This document shows positions 16,713 to 25,146 of a stretch of 64,000 nucleotides of DNA, one piece after another. The DNA is from Diaminobutyricimonas aerilata. Lineage in GTDB: Bacteria; Actinomycetota; Actinomycetes; Actinomycetales; Microbacteriaceae. The translations under genes and the position numbers were made by a program. Location of the stretch: assembly GCF_002797715.1 (NCBI RefSeq), contig NZ_PGFF01000001.1, positions 3,185,304-3,249,303 of the forward strand. Direction: 5' to 3'. Within the stretch, counting starts at the first letter, position 1, and every line of letters starts with the position of its first letter. Under the pieces are notes generated by a model. It saw only the letters and a list, made by a program, of their open reading frames with translations, was not told where the DNA came from and ran no database searches.

Positions 16713-18170
16713 ATGTGCGGCATCGTCGGCATCGTCTCATCGGGCCCGGTCAACCAGCAGGTCTACGACAGCCTCTCCCTTCTGCAGCATCGCGGGCAGG
16801 ACTCGACCGGTATCGCGACCTCGGACGGCAACACCATCCACATGCACCGCGCACGCGGTCAGGTGCGCGAGGCGTACCGCACCCGCGACATGCGCAACCT
16901 GCTCGGCACCATGGGTCTCGGGCACGTGCGCTACACCACCCGCGGCTCCGCGAGCAGCGAGGAGGAGTCGCAGCCGTTCTATGTGAACGCCCCCTACGGC
17001 ATCGTGCTCGTGCATAACGGCAACCTCACCAACACGCGTGAGCTCACCCAGGAGCTGTTCACCGTCGACCGGCGGCACCTCAACACGAGCTCCGACACCG
17101 AGTTGCTCGTCAACGTGCTGGCCAATGAGCTGCAGGCCGCGATCAGCGGCACCGAGCTCGACCCCGACCAGGTGTTCACCGCCATCTCGCGTCTGCACGA
17201 ACGCGTCGAGGGCTCGTACGCGTCGATCGCGCTCATCGCCGGTCAGGGGCTCCTCGCCTTCCGCGACCCGTTCGGCATCCGCCCGCTCGTGCTCGGTCGC
17301 CGCTCGCAGGGTCTCGTCGGCGACGAGTGGGTCGTCGCGAGCGAGTCGCTCGTGCTCGAGAGCGGCGGATACGAGTTCGTGCGCGACATCGCGCCCGGCG
17401 AGGCCGTGTGGATCGGGATGGACGGCGAGATGGTGTCGCGCCAGTGCGCCGCGAACCCCCGCCTCATCCCGTGCTCGTTCGAGTACGTCTACCTCGCGCG
17501 CCCCGACTCGATCATGAACGGCATCTCGGTGTACGAGGCGCGGCTGCGGCTCGGCAACCGGCTCGCGGACACGATCGAGCGTTACGCGCCCACCGGCAAC
17601 ATCGACGTGGTCATGCCCATCCCGGATTCGGCTCGACCGGCCGCGATGCAGGTCGCCCAGAAGCTCGGCGTCGAATACCGCGAAGGGTTCTACAAGAACC
17701 GCTACGTCGGCCGCACGTTCATCATGCCCGGACAGGAACAGCGCAAGAAGAGCGTCAAGCAGAAGCTCAACGCGATGTCGAGCGAGTTCAAGGGCAAGAA
17801 CGTGCTCATCGTCGACGACTCGATCGTGCGCGGCACGACCTCGAAGGAGATCGTCGAGATGGCGCGGGCAGCCGGCGCGAACGAGGTCACCTTCACCTCC
17901 TCGGCGCCGCCCGTGCGCTACCCGCACGTGTACGGCATCAACATGCCGACCCGGCACGAGCTCGTGGCATCCGGCCGCCGCATCCCCGAGATCGCGACCG
18001 AGCTGGGCGCCGACCACCTGATCTACCAGGAGGTCGCCGACATGCGCGACGCCATCATCGAGGGGTCTGACGTCACCGACCTCGAGATGAGCTGCTTCAC
18101 CGGCGAGTACATCGCCGGCAACGTCACCGAGGAGTACCTCGCCTGGGTGGAGCGCAACCAGCTCAGCTGA
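16713..18170 (+). CDS. purF: Amidophosphoribosyltransferase
   Basis: First committed enzyme of purine synthesis, transferring glutamine nitrogen to PRPP. It has 485 residues. MCGIVGIVSSG puts the catalytic Cys at position 2, which fixes the ATG at 16713. Glutaminase-domain segments include LQHRGQDSTGIA and GHVRYTTRGS. The PRPP-binding loop is VLIVDDSIVRGTTSKEIV in the second half. In the family it is feedback-inhibited by AMP/GMP. A perfect 12-base palindrome, ACTCGATCGAGT, lies at 16667-16678, about 35 bases upstream, and could be an operator. The gene is separated from purM by about 2.4 kb. Confidence 0.98.
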   Translation: MCGIVGIVSSGPVNQQVYDSLSLLQHRGQDSTGIATSDGNTIHMHRARGQVREAYRTRDMRNLLGTMGLGHVRYTTRGSASSEEESQPFYVNAPYGIVLVHNGNLTNTRELTQELFTVDRRHLNTSSDTELLVNVLANELQAAISGTELDPDQVFTAISRLHERVEGSYASIALIAGQGLLAFRDPFGIRPLVLGRRSQGLVGDEWVVASESLVLESGGYEFVRDIAPGEAVWIGMDGEMVSRQCAANPRLIPCSFEYVYLARPDSIMNGISVYEARLRLGNRLADTIERYAPTGNIDVVMPIPDSARPAAMQVAQKLGVEYREGFYKNRYVGRTFIMPGQEQRKKSVKQKLNAMSSEFKGKNVLIVDDSIVRGTTSKEIVEMARAAGANEVTFTSSAPPVRYPHVYGINMPTRHELVASGRRIPEIATELGADHLIYQEVADMRDAIIEGSDVTDLEMSCFTGEYIAGNVTEEYLAWVERNQLS

Positions 18171-18185
18171 GGGTGTGCGACGGCT

Positions 18186-18205
18186 CCCTTCGACAGGCTC
18201 AGGGA
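18186..18205. repeat. Dispersed CCCTTCGACAGGCTCAGGGA repeat
   Basis: Reverse-orientation member of the CTGAGCCTGTCGAAG family also seen at 8563-8708, located just after purF. It is itself a weak hairpin, CCCT...AGGG. Confidence 0.55.
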
Positions 18206-18282
18206 ACGGGGCAACCGGCCCTGTCCGCGAGGCCCGAGCAGGCGTAGGCTCCCAGCCACCTCGTGAGTCGTTGGGAGACCTC

Positions 18283-18663
18283 ATGACCAGAACGGTGATC
18301 CGGACGTCGCGGGCCCCCGCCGCGCCGCCCAGCTACAGTCAGGCCACGAAAGCCGCGGGCCTGGTCTTCGTCTCGGGCACATCGCCCGTCGACCCCGCCA
18401 CCGGGGTCTTCGCCGGAACGACCATCCAAGAGCAGACCCGGCAGTGCCTGACCAACATCGCCGCGATCCTGGAGTCGGCCGGGAGCTCGATCGACGACGT
18501 CGTGAGCGCGACCGTGATCCTGGCGCACGAAGAGGACTTCGCCGGGATGAACGAGGAGTGGGTCCGGTGGTTCCCCGAGGATCCGCCCGCCCGGCAGGGT
18601 GCCAAGCTTCCGGTGCGGGTGGAGGGCCTGAAGGTCTCCATCGCGGTCATCGCCGAGGCCTGA
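18283..18663 (+). CDS. RidA family protein
   Basis: YjgF/YER057c/UK114-type protein of 126 residues, a trimeric cytosolic deaminase of reactive enamine/imine intermediates in proven members. Typical segments are SQATKAAGLVFVSGTSPVDP and TRQCLTNIAAILESAGSSIDDVV (each a family hallmark). The conserved Arg that holds the carboxylate of the imine is present in PPARQGAKLPV. GGGAG lies about 6 bases before the ATG. It follows purF by about 110 bases with a repeat between, so it may be a separate unit. Confidence 0.9.
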   Translation: MTRTVIRTSRAPAAPPSYSQATKAAGLVFVSGTSPVDPATGVFAGTTIQEQTRQCLTNIAAILESAGSSIDDVVSATVILAHEEDFAGMNEEWVRWFPEDPPARQGAKLPVRVEGLKVSIAVIAEA

Positions 18664-18684
18664 CCCTCCGACTCCGCGGCGGTC

Positions 18685-18996
18685 TCAGTCCTCGAGATCG
18701 CCCTCGGCGGGGGGTGCGTCGACGGCGTCGCGTTCCGCGGCGACCACCTGGGCGCGGGCGCGCGACCGGCGGTCGAGCACGAGGGCGATGAGCGCTCCCG
18801 CGGCGATGCCGAGCGGGATGCCGAACAGGGCGAAGAGCGCCAGCAGCGGCACGAACCCGACATTGGGGTCGACCGGCCGCACGGCGGTGAGCACGAACGC
18901 GACGATGGCGCCGAGCCCGCCGCCCACGATCATGAACGCGGAGTACTTCGGCGCACGCCGCAGCGACACCTCGTCGGTCGACCGCTGCTCGTTCAC
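18685..18996 (-). CDS. Two-helix membrane protein, unknown
   Basis: About 103 residues with two hydrophobic spans (FMIVGGGLGAIVAFVLTAV and LLALFALFGIPLGIAAGALI) and a charged C-terminal tail (EGDLED). The GTG start at 18996 overlaps the stop of the preceding gene (GTGA), so the two are translationally coupled. I believe similar proteins sit beside purF in related genomes, sometimes under the name potassium transporter Trk, but nothing in this short sequence supports a transport role. Confidence 0.75.
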   Translation of the reverse strand: MNEQRSTDEVSLRRAPKYSAFMIVGGGLGAIVAFVLTAVRPVDPNVGFVPLLALFALFGIPLGIAAGALIALVLDRRSRARAQVVAAERDAVDAPPAEGDLED

Positions 18997-19379
18997 CGGT
19001 CCATTCTCGCCTGCTCGGCCGTGTCCCACGTGACGGGCAGGTGCCCGCTCAGGTCGGCGCGCGTTCCGGATGCACTGACGCGGCCGCCCGCGACCGCGGA
19101 CGCCCACGACTCCGCGCCGGTCGCGAGGGCGACCCAGGTGCGCGCATCCGTCTCGACGACGTTCGGCGGGGTGCCGCGCGTGTGGCCCGGACCCTCGATC
19201 GCCTGCACCGCGCCGAACGGTGGAACCCGCACCTCCACCGCGTTGCCGGGCGCGCGGTCGGCGAGCACCTGCAGCAGGTACCGCACGGCCACCGCCTGAG
19301 TGGCGCGGTCGGGATCACCCTCGATGCACACGCGCACCGCTGCCTCGCCGACGGTCGCCACGATCCTCGCCTTTCCCAT
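18993..19379 (-). CDS. Sterol-carrier-family small protein
   Basis: Protein of 128 residues resembling the small SCP2/MDMPI-C-like 'sterol carrier family' proteins of Microbacteriaceae. The visible match is RYLLQVLADRAPGNAVEVRVPP, then VETDARTWVALATG, then an Ala/Gly-rich end before LSGHLPV. No signal peptide or membrane helix is seen. TAGCGT at 19386-19391 is 6 bases before the ATG, consistent with a leaderless message. It leads a two-gene operon with the membrane protein at 18685. The ligand is unknown. Confidence 0.75.
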   Translation of the reverse strand: MGKARIVATVGEAAVRVCIEGDPDRATQAVAVRYLLQVLADRAPGNAVEVRVPPFGAVQAIEGPGHTRGTPPNVVETDARTWVALATGAESWASAVAGGRVSASGTRADLSGHLPVTWDTAEQARMDR

Positions 19380-19495
19380 GCCTCCACGCTAACGCCGTCC
19401 GCGGGGCCGATTGCCGCATCCGCCGTCATGATCGCGCGGGCATGGTGTCTAATCGTTGCGGGGGCTCTCCCGGGGAACGCATAGGACGCAGCGGC

Positions 19496-21904
19496 ATGGA
19501 CGAATACGAGGACGCCCTCGACGGCGCCCCGATCGTCGGCGACGACGAACTCGCCGACCGCTCCCGCGCCGGGGACGCGCAGGCCTTCGCCGAACTCTGG
19601 TCGCGTCACGCCCGCGCCGGCCTCGCCGCCGCGCGGCAGTTCCAGTCGATCGCCGACCCCGACGACATCGTGGCCGAGGCGTACCTCAACATCTTCCGCG
19701 CCATGCAGCGCGGGGGAGGGCCGACCGAGGCGTTCCGCCCCTACCTGTACCGCACCATCCGCAACGTCGCGCTGAGCTGGGCACGCAACTCCAACAACCT
19801 GCCCATCGACGCCGCGGAGGATCTGCCCGACCCCAAGGCGGACGTCGAGTCGACGGTGCTCGAGAACACGGTCACGGTGCGCGCGTTCCGCACCCTGCCT
19901 GAGCGGTGGCAGACGGTGCTCTGGTACACCGAGGTCGAGGGGATGGAGCCCGCGGAGGCCGCCCCGCATCTCGGACTCAGCGCCAACAGCGTCGCCGCGC
20001 TCGCCTACCGCGCCCGCGAGGGCCTCCGCAAGGCGTGGCTGCAGGCGCACGTGAGCGACACCCGCATCCCCGAGGAATGCCGCTGGACGACCGAGCGGAT
20101 GGGCGAATACGCGCGCGGCGGCCTGACCCCCCGCGCCCGGCAGAAGTTCGAGAAGCACCTCGAGACGTGCACACGCTGCTCGATCCTGCTCGAGGAGATC
20201 GACGACATCTCCGGCCGGCTCGCCGCCATCCTGCTGCCCGCCGTGCTCGGCGGCACCGCGGGGGCGGGGTACCTCGCGCATCTGCTCGCGCAGAACGGTT
20301 CGGGCGGAGCGCCCGCGATGGCGGACGGCTCCAACGGAGGCTCGAACGACGGCGGCACCGGCGCGACCACGATCGGCGTCGGAGCCGGCACCGCGGTCGG
20401 GGTCGGAGCATCCGGCGCCGCGATGGCCGCGGCGGGCGGCACCCTGTTCCGGATGTCCGGACGCACGGTCGCCGTCGCCGCCGCGACCGCTCTCGCGGTC
20501 GCCGCCGCCACCGTCGGCGCGTTCGCGATCAACGGTGCGTTCGTGCCGCAGCCGTCGCAGCCGACCGCATCCTCGCCCGACGCCCCCGCCGACACGGATG
20601 CGGACGCCGACACAGACGGGGACACCGATGCCGGCGACGACCCCGCCACCGTGCCGCCGCCCGCTCCGCCCGTGACCGCTCCGCCGGTGCTCGACGAGAC
20701 GCCGCCGCCGGCGACCCCGCCGCGCACCCGCCCGGGACGTCCCGTGCCCCTCCCCCCGCTGCCGGGCGTGCCGCCGCTCCCGCCGCCCGTGCTGAACCCC
20801 GTCGACACGACCGCGCCGGCGGTCCCGGTCGTGAGCGGACCGGTCGACGGTCTCGTCACGAACAGCGCCACCCCGACGTTCTCCGGCACCGGCGAGCCGG
20901 GCTCGACCGTCACGCTCTCCTCGGTCGCGGCCGACGGCACCGTCGTGCCGCTCGGCACCGCGACGGTCGCGCGTGACGACTCGTGGTCGTTCACCCCGGC
21001 CGCGCCGCTCGCGGAGGGCGTGCAGACCGTGCGCCTCGTGGCGACGGACACCGCGGGCAACCGCTCGCAACCCGTGGACCGCACGATCACCGTGGACACG
21101 GTCGCCCCCGCCGCGCCGGTGCTCGCCGCGGTGCCGACTCCGACGAGCGACCCGACCCCGACGTTCTCCGGCACCGCCGAGCCGCTCTCGACCGTGCAGC
21201 TCGTCGCCGGTGCGACCGTCATCGGGACGGCGGTGGCGGATGCGGCGGGCGCCTGGGCGCTGACCCCGGCCGCCCCGCTCGCCGACGGCACCTTCGCGCT
21301 CAGCGCGACGGCCGTCGACGCCGCCGGCAACTCCTCCGGTGCGGCGACCTCGAGTGTCACGGTCGACACTTTCGCCGCCCCGCCGGTGATGAGTGAGATC
21401 GAGGGAGACGCCCATTACTTGCCTAGAGTCGCCGGCACGGCGGAAGGCGGAGCGACCGTCGTCCTGGTCGATGGTTCCGGCTCACCCATCGGCGAGGCGA
21501 TCGCCGATGTCAACGGTGCATGGACGACACAGCTCGACAGCAGCGTGCGCGGAGAGAGTCTTACGATCTCCGCTAGGCAGACCGATGCCGCGGGCAACGT
21601 CTCCAGCGCGTCGACTGCAGCAAATGTGCCCCTGCTGGTGCCCCGCTTCGTCGCACCGGCAGATGGATCGACGTCCTCGACAGGAACCGTATCGGTAGAG
21701 ATCTCGGGTGATCGCGGCTTGATCGTGCAGATTCTGATCGATGGCGTGTGGACGGGCCGCCAGCACCTGATTGACGGGCCGACCATCACCCGTGTCACCC
21801 CTGAATTGAGCCCTGGGCCGCACACCATCGCAGTGCGGTACTTCGATCCAGCCTCAGGGACGCACGGTGCGATGTCCGTCGTCACCGTGATCGTCGCCGA
21901 GTAG
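19496..21904 (+). CDS. ECF sigma factor fused to zinc anti-sigma motif, membrane region and Ig-like repeats
   Basis: A single 802-residue chain. ECF sigma-2 spans about residues 17-90 (DPDDIVAEAYLNIFRAM) and sigma-4 about 125-185 (LGLSANSVAALAYRAREGLR). A ZAS-type zinc motif H221-x3-C225-x2-C228 (HLETCTRC) follows. Hydrophobic segments lie near 243-265 and 322-345, then a Pro-rich linker, then about four Ig-like repeats to the end. The ATG at 19496 has AGGAC 8 bases upstream. The architecture implies a membrane-tethered sigma carrying its own anti-sigma element and an extracellular sensor. From about 21380 the codon use changes (AGA, AGG, TTG, ATT), suggesting a replaced C-terminus. If both hydrophobic segments span, the Ig part would be inside, so topology is open. 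Confidence 0.85.
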   Translation: MDEYEDALDGAPIVGDDELADRSRAGDAQAFAELWSRHARAGLAAARQFQSIADPDDIVAEAYLNIFRAMQRGGGPTEAFRPYLYRTIRNVALSWARNSNNLPIDAAEDLPDPKADVESTVLENTVTVRAFRTLPERWQTVLWYTEVEGMEPAEAAPHLGLSANSVAALAYRAREGLRKAWLQAHVSDTRIPEECRWTTERMGEYARGGLTPRARQKFEKHLETCTRCSILLEEIDDISGRLAAILLPAVLGGTAGAGYLAHLLAQNGSGGAPAMADGSNGGSNDGGTGATTIGVGAGTAVGVGASGAAMAAAGGTLFRMSGRTVAVAAATALAVAAATVGAFAINGAFVPQPSQPTASSPDAPADTDADADTDGDTDAGDDPATVPPPAPPVTAPPVLDETPPPATPPRTRPGRPVPLPPLPGVPPLPPPVLNPVDTTAPAVPVVSGPVDGLVTNSATPTFSGTGEPGSTVTLSSVAADGTVVPLGTATVARDDSWSFTPAAPLAEGVQTVRLVATDTAGNRSQPVDRTITVDTVAPAAPVLAAVPTPTSDPTPTFSGTAEPLSTVQLVAGATVIGTAVADAAGAWALTPAAPLADGTFALSATAVDAAGNSSGAATSSVTVDTFAAPPVMSEIEGDAHYLPRVAGTAEGGATVVLVDGSGSPIGEAIADVNGAWTTQLDSSVRGESLTISARQTDAAGNVSSASTAANVPLLVPRFVAPADGSTSSTGTVSVEISGDRGLIVQILIDGVWTGRQHLIDGPTITRVTPELSPGPHTIAVRYFDPASGTHGAMSVVTVIVAE

Positions 21905-21977
21905 CTCACGTGCGCGGCGCGATTCGCGTCCGCCGTGGAAATAGTCACGCATCACGCGACTTCCTCCGCGCCGAGCA

Positions 21978-22442
21978 TCACGCGGGAGGCAGTTCACGGA
22001 CGAAGAACACCCGGTCGAACCCGTCCTCCGTACGTCGGTCCACCTCGCGGAATCCGCGGCGCGGGTAGTACTCGAGGTTCTCCGTCATCGTGACGTTCGT
22101 GTAGAGCCGCAGCTCGGCAAGGCCCAGCTCTCGCGCCTCGGACTCTGCGACCCTCAGGAGCGCCCCGCCGACTCCGCGGCCGCGCACCGCATCCGAGACG
22201 GCGAGGTTGCCGATGAGCAGGTGGTCGAGACGCGGCTCCGTGACCATCACGCCCATAACGACGCCGGCGGCCCGCGCGACCGTCACCCGGCCCGCGGCGA
22301 CAAGCCCTGCGAAGTCGGCACCCATCGGAGCCGGTTCGCGCCCCATCCTCGGCACGTACAACTGGTACGCCGTACGAACAAGGCCCGTGATTGCGGCCAC
22401 GTCGCTGTCGACGGCGCGACCGAAGCTCACCCCATCCAGCAC
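21978..22442 (-). CDS. GNAT acetyltransferase
   Basis: GCN5-type N-acetyltransferase of about 154 residues. The acetyl-CoA loop is in VRGRGVGGALLRVAE, preceded by HLLIGNLAVSD (beta-4) and followed by LRLYTNVTMTENLEYYPRRGF, the usual C-terminal part. GTG at 22442 is preferred because TAGCCT ends 7 bases upstream, as in neighbouring leaderless genes; a GTG at 22430 is also possible. It is convergent with the sigma/Ig gene. The substrate is unknown. Confidence 0.8.
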   Translation of the reverse strand: MLDGVSFGRAVDSDVAAITGLVRTAYQLYVPRMGREPAPMGADFAGLVAAGRVTVARAAGVVMGVMVTEPRLDHLLIGNLAVSDAVRGRGVGGALLRVAESEARELGLAELRLYTNVTMTENLEYYPRRGFREVDRRTEDGFDRVFFVRELPPA

Positions 22443-22473
22443 ACTCCTCAGGCTATGCGGGCGGAACGACGAA

Positions 22474-22506
22474 GCGCCCCGCCCCGCGGGTGCGGGGGCG
22501 GGACGC
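22474..22506 (-). terminator. GC-rich hairpin after the adhesin gene
   Basis: GCGCCCCGCCCC (22474-22485) pairs with GGGGCGGGACGC (22495-22506), 11 of 12 bases, around a 9-base loop. It sits between the adhesin stop and the acetyltransferase start. No T run follows, so it would be an imperfect intrinsic terminator. Confidence 0.45.
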
Positions 22507-22580
22507 TGTCGTCGCCGCACGAAGCGGCGGATCCGAGGCCGGCGTTCCGGCCGCCGGGGGCACCGGCGGCCGGGACGGGC

Positions 22581-24971
22581 TCAGTCCTCGGTGATCACGC
22601 CACGGCGGCGGATGAGCACCGCGGCGGCGCCGAGCAGCAGGAGCAGCGCGGCGGCGCCCAGGGGGAGCGCCACCTCCGCTCCCGTGCTCGCGAGGTGGGT
22701 ACCGGCGGGGGTGACCGCCGGGGTGACCGTCGGCTGCGGCTCCTCGGGGAGGGGCAGCGTGGGCAGCTCGAGCGCGGCGAAGCCGAAGTCGAGCGTCGGG
22801 TCGTGGTCACCGTCGTGGGGCAGGTCGCCGGATTCGACGGTCCAGGTGGAGGAGTCGCCCTCGAGGTCGCCCTCGCCGGCGGTCGTCGGCTCGACGCCGA
22901 AGAGCGCGGTGGCGGATGCCTCGCGGTCGATCGAGACCGTGTAGTGCTCACCCTCCGGCAGCACCGGCAGGTTCTCGAACACGTACGCACCCTCGGCGTC
23001 GGTCACCACGGGGGCGACCGGCTCACCGGCGACGTCGGTCACCGCGGCACCGTCCGGACCGGTCAGCGTGAGCGTGACGCCCTCGATGCCCGACTCGTCG
23101 TCGCCCTGACGGCCGTCACGGTCCGCATCCAGCCACACGTAGTCGCCGACCGAGACGCGGGCCTCGATGAAGCCGAAGTCGAGCGTCGGGTCGTGGTCGC
23201 CGTCGTCGGTCAGGTCGACCGAGGACTCGGCCCACAGCGACGAGTCGCGCTCGGCGTCGCCCTCCCCGGCGATCGTCGGCTCGAGGCGGTCGAGCGCGGT
23301 GGCGGATGCCTCGCGGTCGATCGAGACCGTGTAGTGCTCGCCCTCCGGCAGCACCGGCAGGTTCTCGAACACGTACGCACCCTCGGCGTCGGTCACCACG
23401 GGGGCCACCGGCACACCGGCGACGTCGGTCACCGCGGCACCGTCCGGACCGGTCAGCGTGAGCGTGACGCCCTCGATGCCCGACTCGTCCTCGCCCTGAC
23501 GGCCGTCACGGTCGCCATCCAGCCACACGTAGTCGCCGACCGACACGCGCGGGGTCACGAAACCGAAGTCGAGCGTGAGGTCCTTCGCCTGGTTGACCGT
23601 GAGGTCGGTGGAGTCCGCGGTCCACGAGGCGGAGTCGCTCGCGCGATCGTCGCCCGCACCCGCGACGGTGGGGACGAGGCCGCGGAGCGCGTCCGCCGAC
23701 GCGGCGCGGTCGATCGTGACCGTGTAGTGCTGGCCCGCCGGGAGGATCGGCAGGTTCACGAACGAGTAGAGCCCGTACGCGTTGGTCTTCACCGGCGCGA
23801 CCGGCTTGCCGGTCACATCCGTCACGGCGGTGCCCTCGGGTCCGGTGAGCTTCACGGTGACGCCGGGGATGCCCGCCTCGCCCACGGTCTGGATGCCGTC
23901 GCGATCGGTGTCGAGCCACACGAGGTCGCCGACGGAGACGCTCTGGTAGCCGTCGCCGTTGCCGCCCGCGGCGGTGCGCTTACGCGTCACCGTCTTCTCG
24001 GTCGTGGTGCCGGCGATCGTCATCTTGACGTTGTTGCCGTACGCGCCGAGACGCTGGTCGGTGATGGTGCCCTTGTACTCGACGTTGATGAATTCGCTCG
24101 GGCCGATGCGGTCGAGGGTGAGGGTGAAACCACCCTCATTGCAGTCGAGTGTGTAGCGGGACGGGTCGACCGGGGTGCGCGGTGTACCGCCGACGAGGCT
24201 CGGGAAGGTCTGCACCACCAGGGTGGAGCACTCGATCACCATGCCGGCGTTGGGGGTGTCGACCACGGTGATCGGTCCGTTGAAGCCCTGCGGGTTGCCC
24301 GGCAACTCGACCCACCAGTGGATGTTGTTCTTCGCGTCGCGGGTGCCTTCGTACTCGCCGTCGGTCCACGAGCCGGCCTTGTACAGGCCGCGTTCGGTGC
24401 GCGGGGACTGCGGGCCGCAGTTGGTCTGGCACGGTGCCGGAGGGGCCGGCTTGTCGCCGATGTCGACGGTCACGACCTTGCCGCCGCCGAAATCGAGCAC
24501 GAGCGGAGCGGTCGTGTCGGTGATCTTCGAGTGGTCCCACTGGGCGGTGAGGAACCCGGTGCCGTGCACGCCGTCGTGGGTCTCGACGTAGTCGGTGAGC
24601 GTGAACTCCACCTTCTTGTCGCTCCACACGGCCTTCGCGACGGCCGCGCCGTCGGGGGCGGGAAGCTCGAACGTCGCCTTGCTGACGGCCTTGAGCTGAT
24701 CGGGCAGCTGCAGGGCGAAGGAGTCGCCCTGTTCGGCGGTGTCGGGCACGGCCCATTCGAAGTCGAGGGCGACGCGCTCGGTGTAGCCGTAGCTGGTCTT
24801 GTCGGTGCTGACTGAGGTGATGGCTCCGTCGATCGTGGCGGCGGAAGCGGCGATGGGGGCAGCAGCGAGCAGGCCGGCGCTCACGAGCAGAGTGCTCGAG
24901 ATCGCGGCCACGGCACGCCACGGGCCCCGGCGCGAGGGCAGGGTAGAGCCTCGCAACTCGGGTCGTTGCAT
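22581..24971 (-). CDS. SdrD B-repeat surface adhesin with LASTG sorting signal
   Basis: Cell-wall-attached protein of about 796 residues. A signal peptide (AISSTLLVSAGLLAAAPIAASA) is followed by an adhesin-like N-terminal region with Ig-type folds (residues about 50-330). Three SdrD-type B repeats follow, each starting like VSVGDYVWLD and carrying a Ca-binding-like DxDRDGxQ loop. Repeats 2 and 3 are nearly identical in DNA (22902-23100 versus 23292-23490, 390-base period). The C-terminus has HLASTGAEV, a hydrophobic helix and RRR: the LAxTG motif of class E sortase substrates. The ATG at 24971 has no Shine-Dalgarno; the leader is CACCCCCC. An extracellular adhesion role is inferred from the domains. 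Confidence 0.9.
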   Translation of the reverse strand: MQRPELRGSTLPSRRGPWRAVAAISSTLLVSAGLLAAAPIAASAATIDGAITSVSTDKTSYGYTERVALDFEWAVPDTAEQGDSFALQLPDQLKAVSKATFELPAPDGAAVAKAVWSDKKVEFTLTDYVETHDGVHGTGFLTAQWDHSKITDTTAPLVLDFGGGKVVTVDIGDKPAPPAPCQTNCGPQSPRTERGLYKAGSWTDGEYEGTRDAKNNIHWWVELPGNPQGFNGPITVVDTPNAGMVIECSTLVVQTFPSLVGGTPRTPVDPSRYTLDCNEGGFTLTLDRIGPSEFINVEYKGTITDQRLGAYGNNVKMTIAGTTTEKTVTRKRTAAGGNGDGYQSVSVGDLVWLDTDRDGIQTVGEAGIPGVTVKLTGPEGTAVTDVTGKPVAPVKTNAYGLYSFVNLPILPAGQHYTVTIDRAASADALRGLVPTVAGAGDDRASDSASWTADSTDLTVNQAKDLTLDFGFVTPRVSVGDYVWLDGDRDGRQGEDESGIEGVTLTLTGPDGAAVTDVAGVPVAPVVTDAEGAYVFENLPVLPEGEHYTVSIDREASATALDRLEPTIAGEGDAERDSSLWAESSVDLTDDGDHDPTLDFGFIEARVSVGDYVWLDADRDGRQGDDESGIEGVTLTLTGPDGAAVTDVAGEPVAPVVTDAEGAYVFENLPVLPEGEHYTVSIDREASATALFGVEPTTAGEGDLEGDSSTWTVESGDLPHDGDHDPTLDFGFAALELPTLPLPEEPQPTVTPAVTPAGTHLASTGAEVALPLGAAALLLLLGAAAVLIRRRGVITED

Positions 24972-25015
24972 GGGGGGTGGGTCTTTTCGGGTTCGGGTTT
25001 TCGGGGGGGTAAGGA

Positions 25016-25051
25016 GTGCGCGCGGCGCTTCTGGGGGGACACCGCGCGCAC
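25016..25051 (-). other. Perfect 10-bp hairpin in the adhesin leader
   Basis: GTGCGCGCGG (25016-25025) and CCGCGCGCAC (25042-25051) are exact inverted repeats around a 16-base loop. On the adhesin strand the hairpin lies about 45 bases before a start codon without a ribosome site, so it could control translation or termination. Confidence 0.5.
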
Positions 25052-25146
25052 CCAACTAGGTACACACCGGATGCGGGAGATCATGACGCGGGTTCGCAAA
25101 ACTTTTTCCGGCGGGCACGACCGGGACCGCCGAGTACCCTGGGACG

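Noticed and set aside
19049-21415. Long minus-strand open frame opposite the sigma/Ig gene
   Set aside because: It is low-complexity Arg/Gly/Ala sequence caused by GC-rich codons of the real gene. Two recognised small genes already occupy part of the strand in another frame.
22776-23550. Periodic repeats that might be a CRISPR or satellite array
   Set aside because: The period is 390 bases and in frame with SdrD-type protein repeats, so this is protein-domain duplication.
22221-24815. Very long open frame on the plus strand opposite the adhesin gene
   Set aside because: Its translation is rich in Arg, His, Gly and Val without any fold-like pattern and mirrors the high-GC adhesin codons. The minus-strand gene has signal peptide, repeats and sorting signal.
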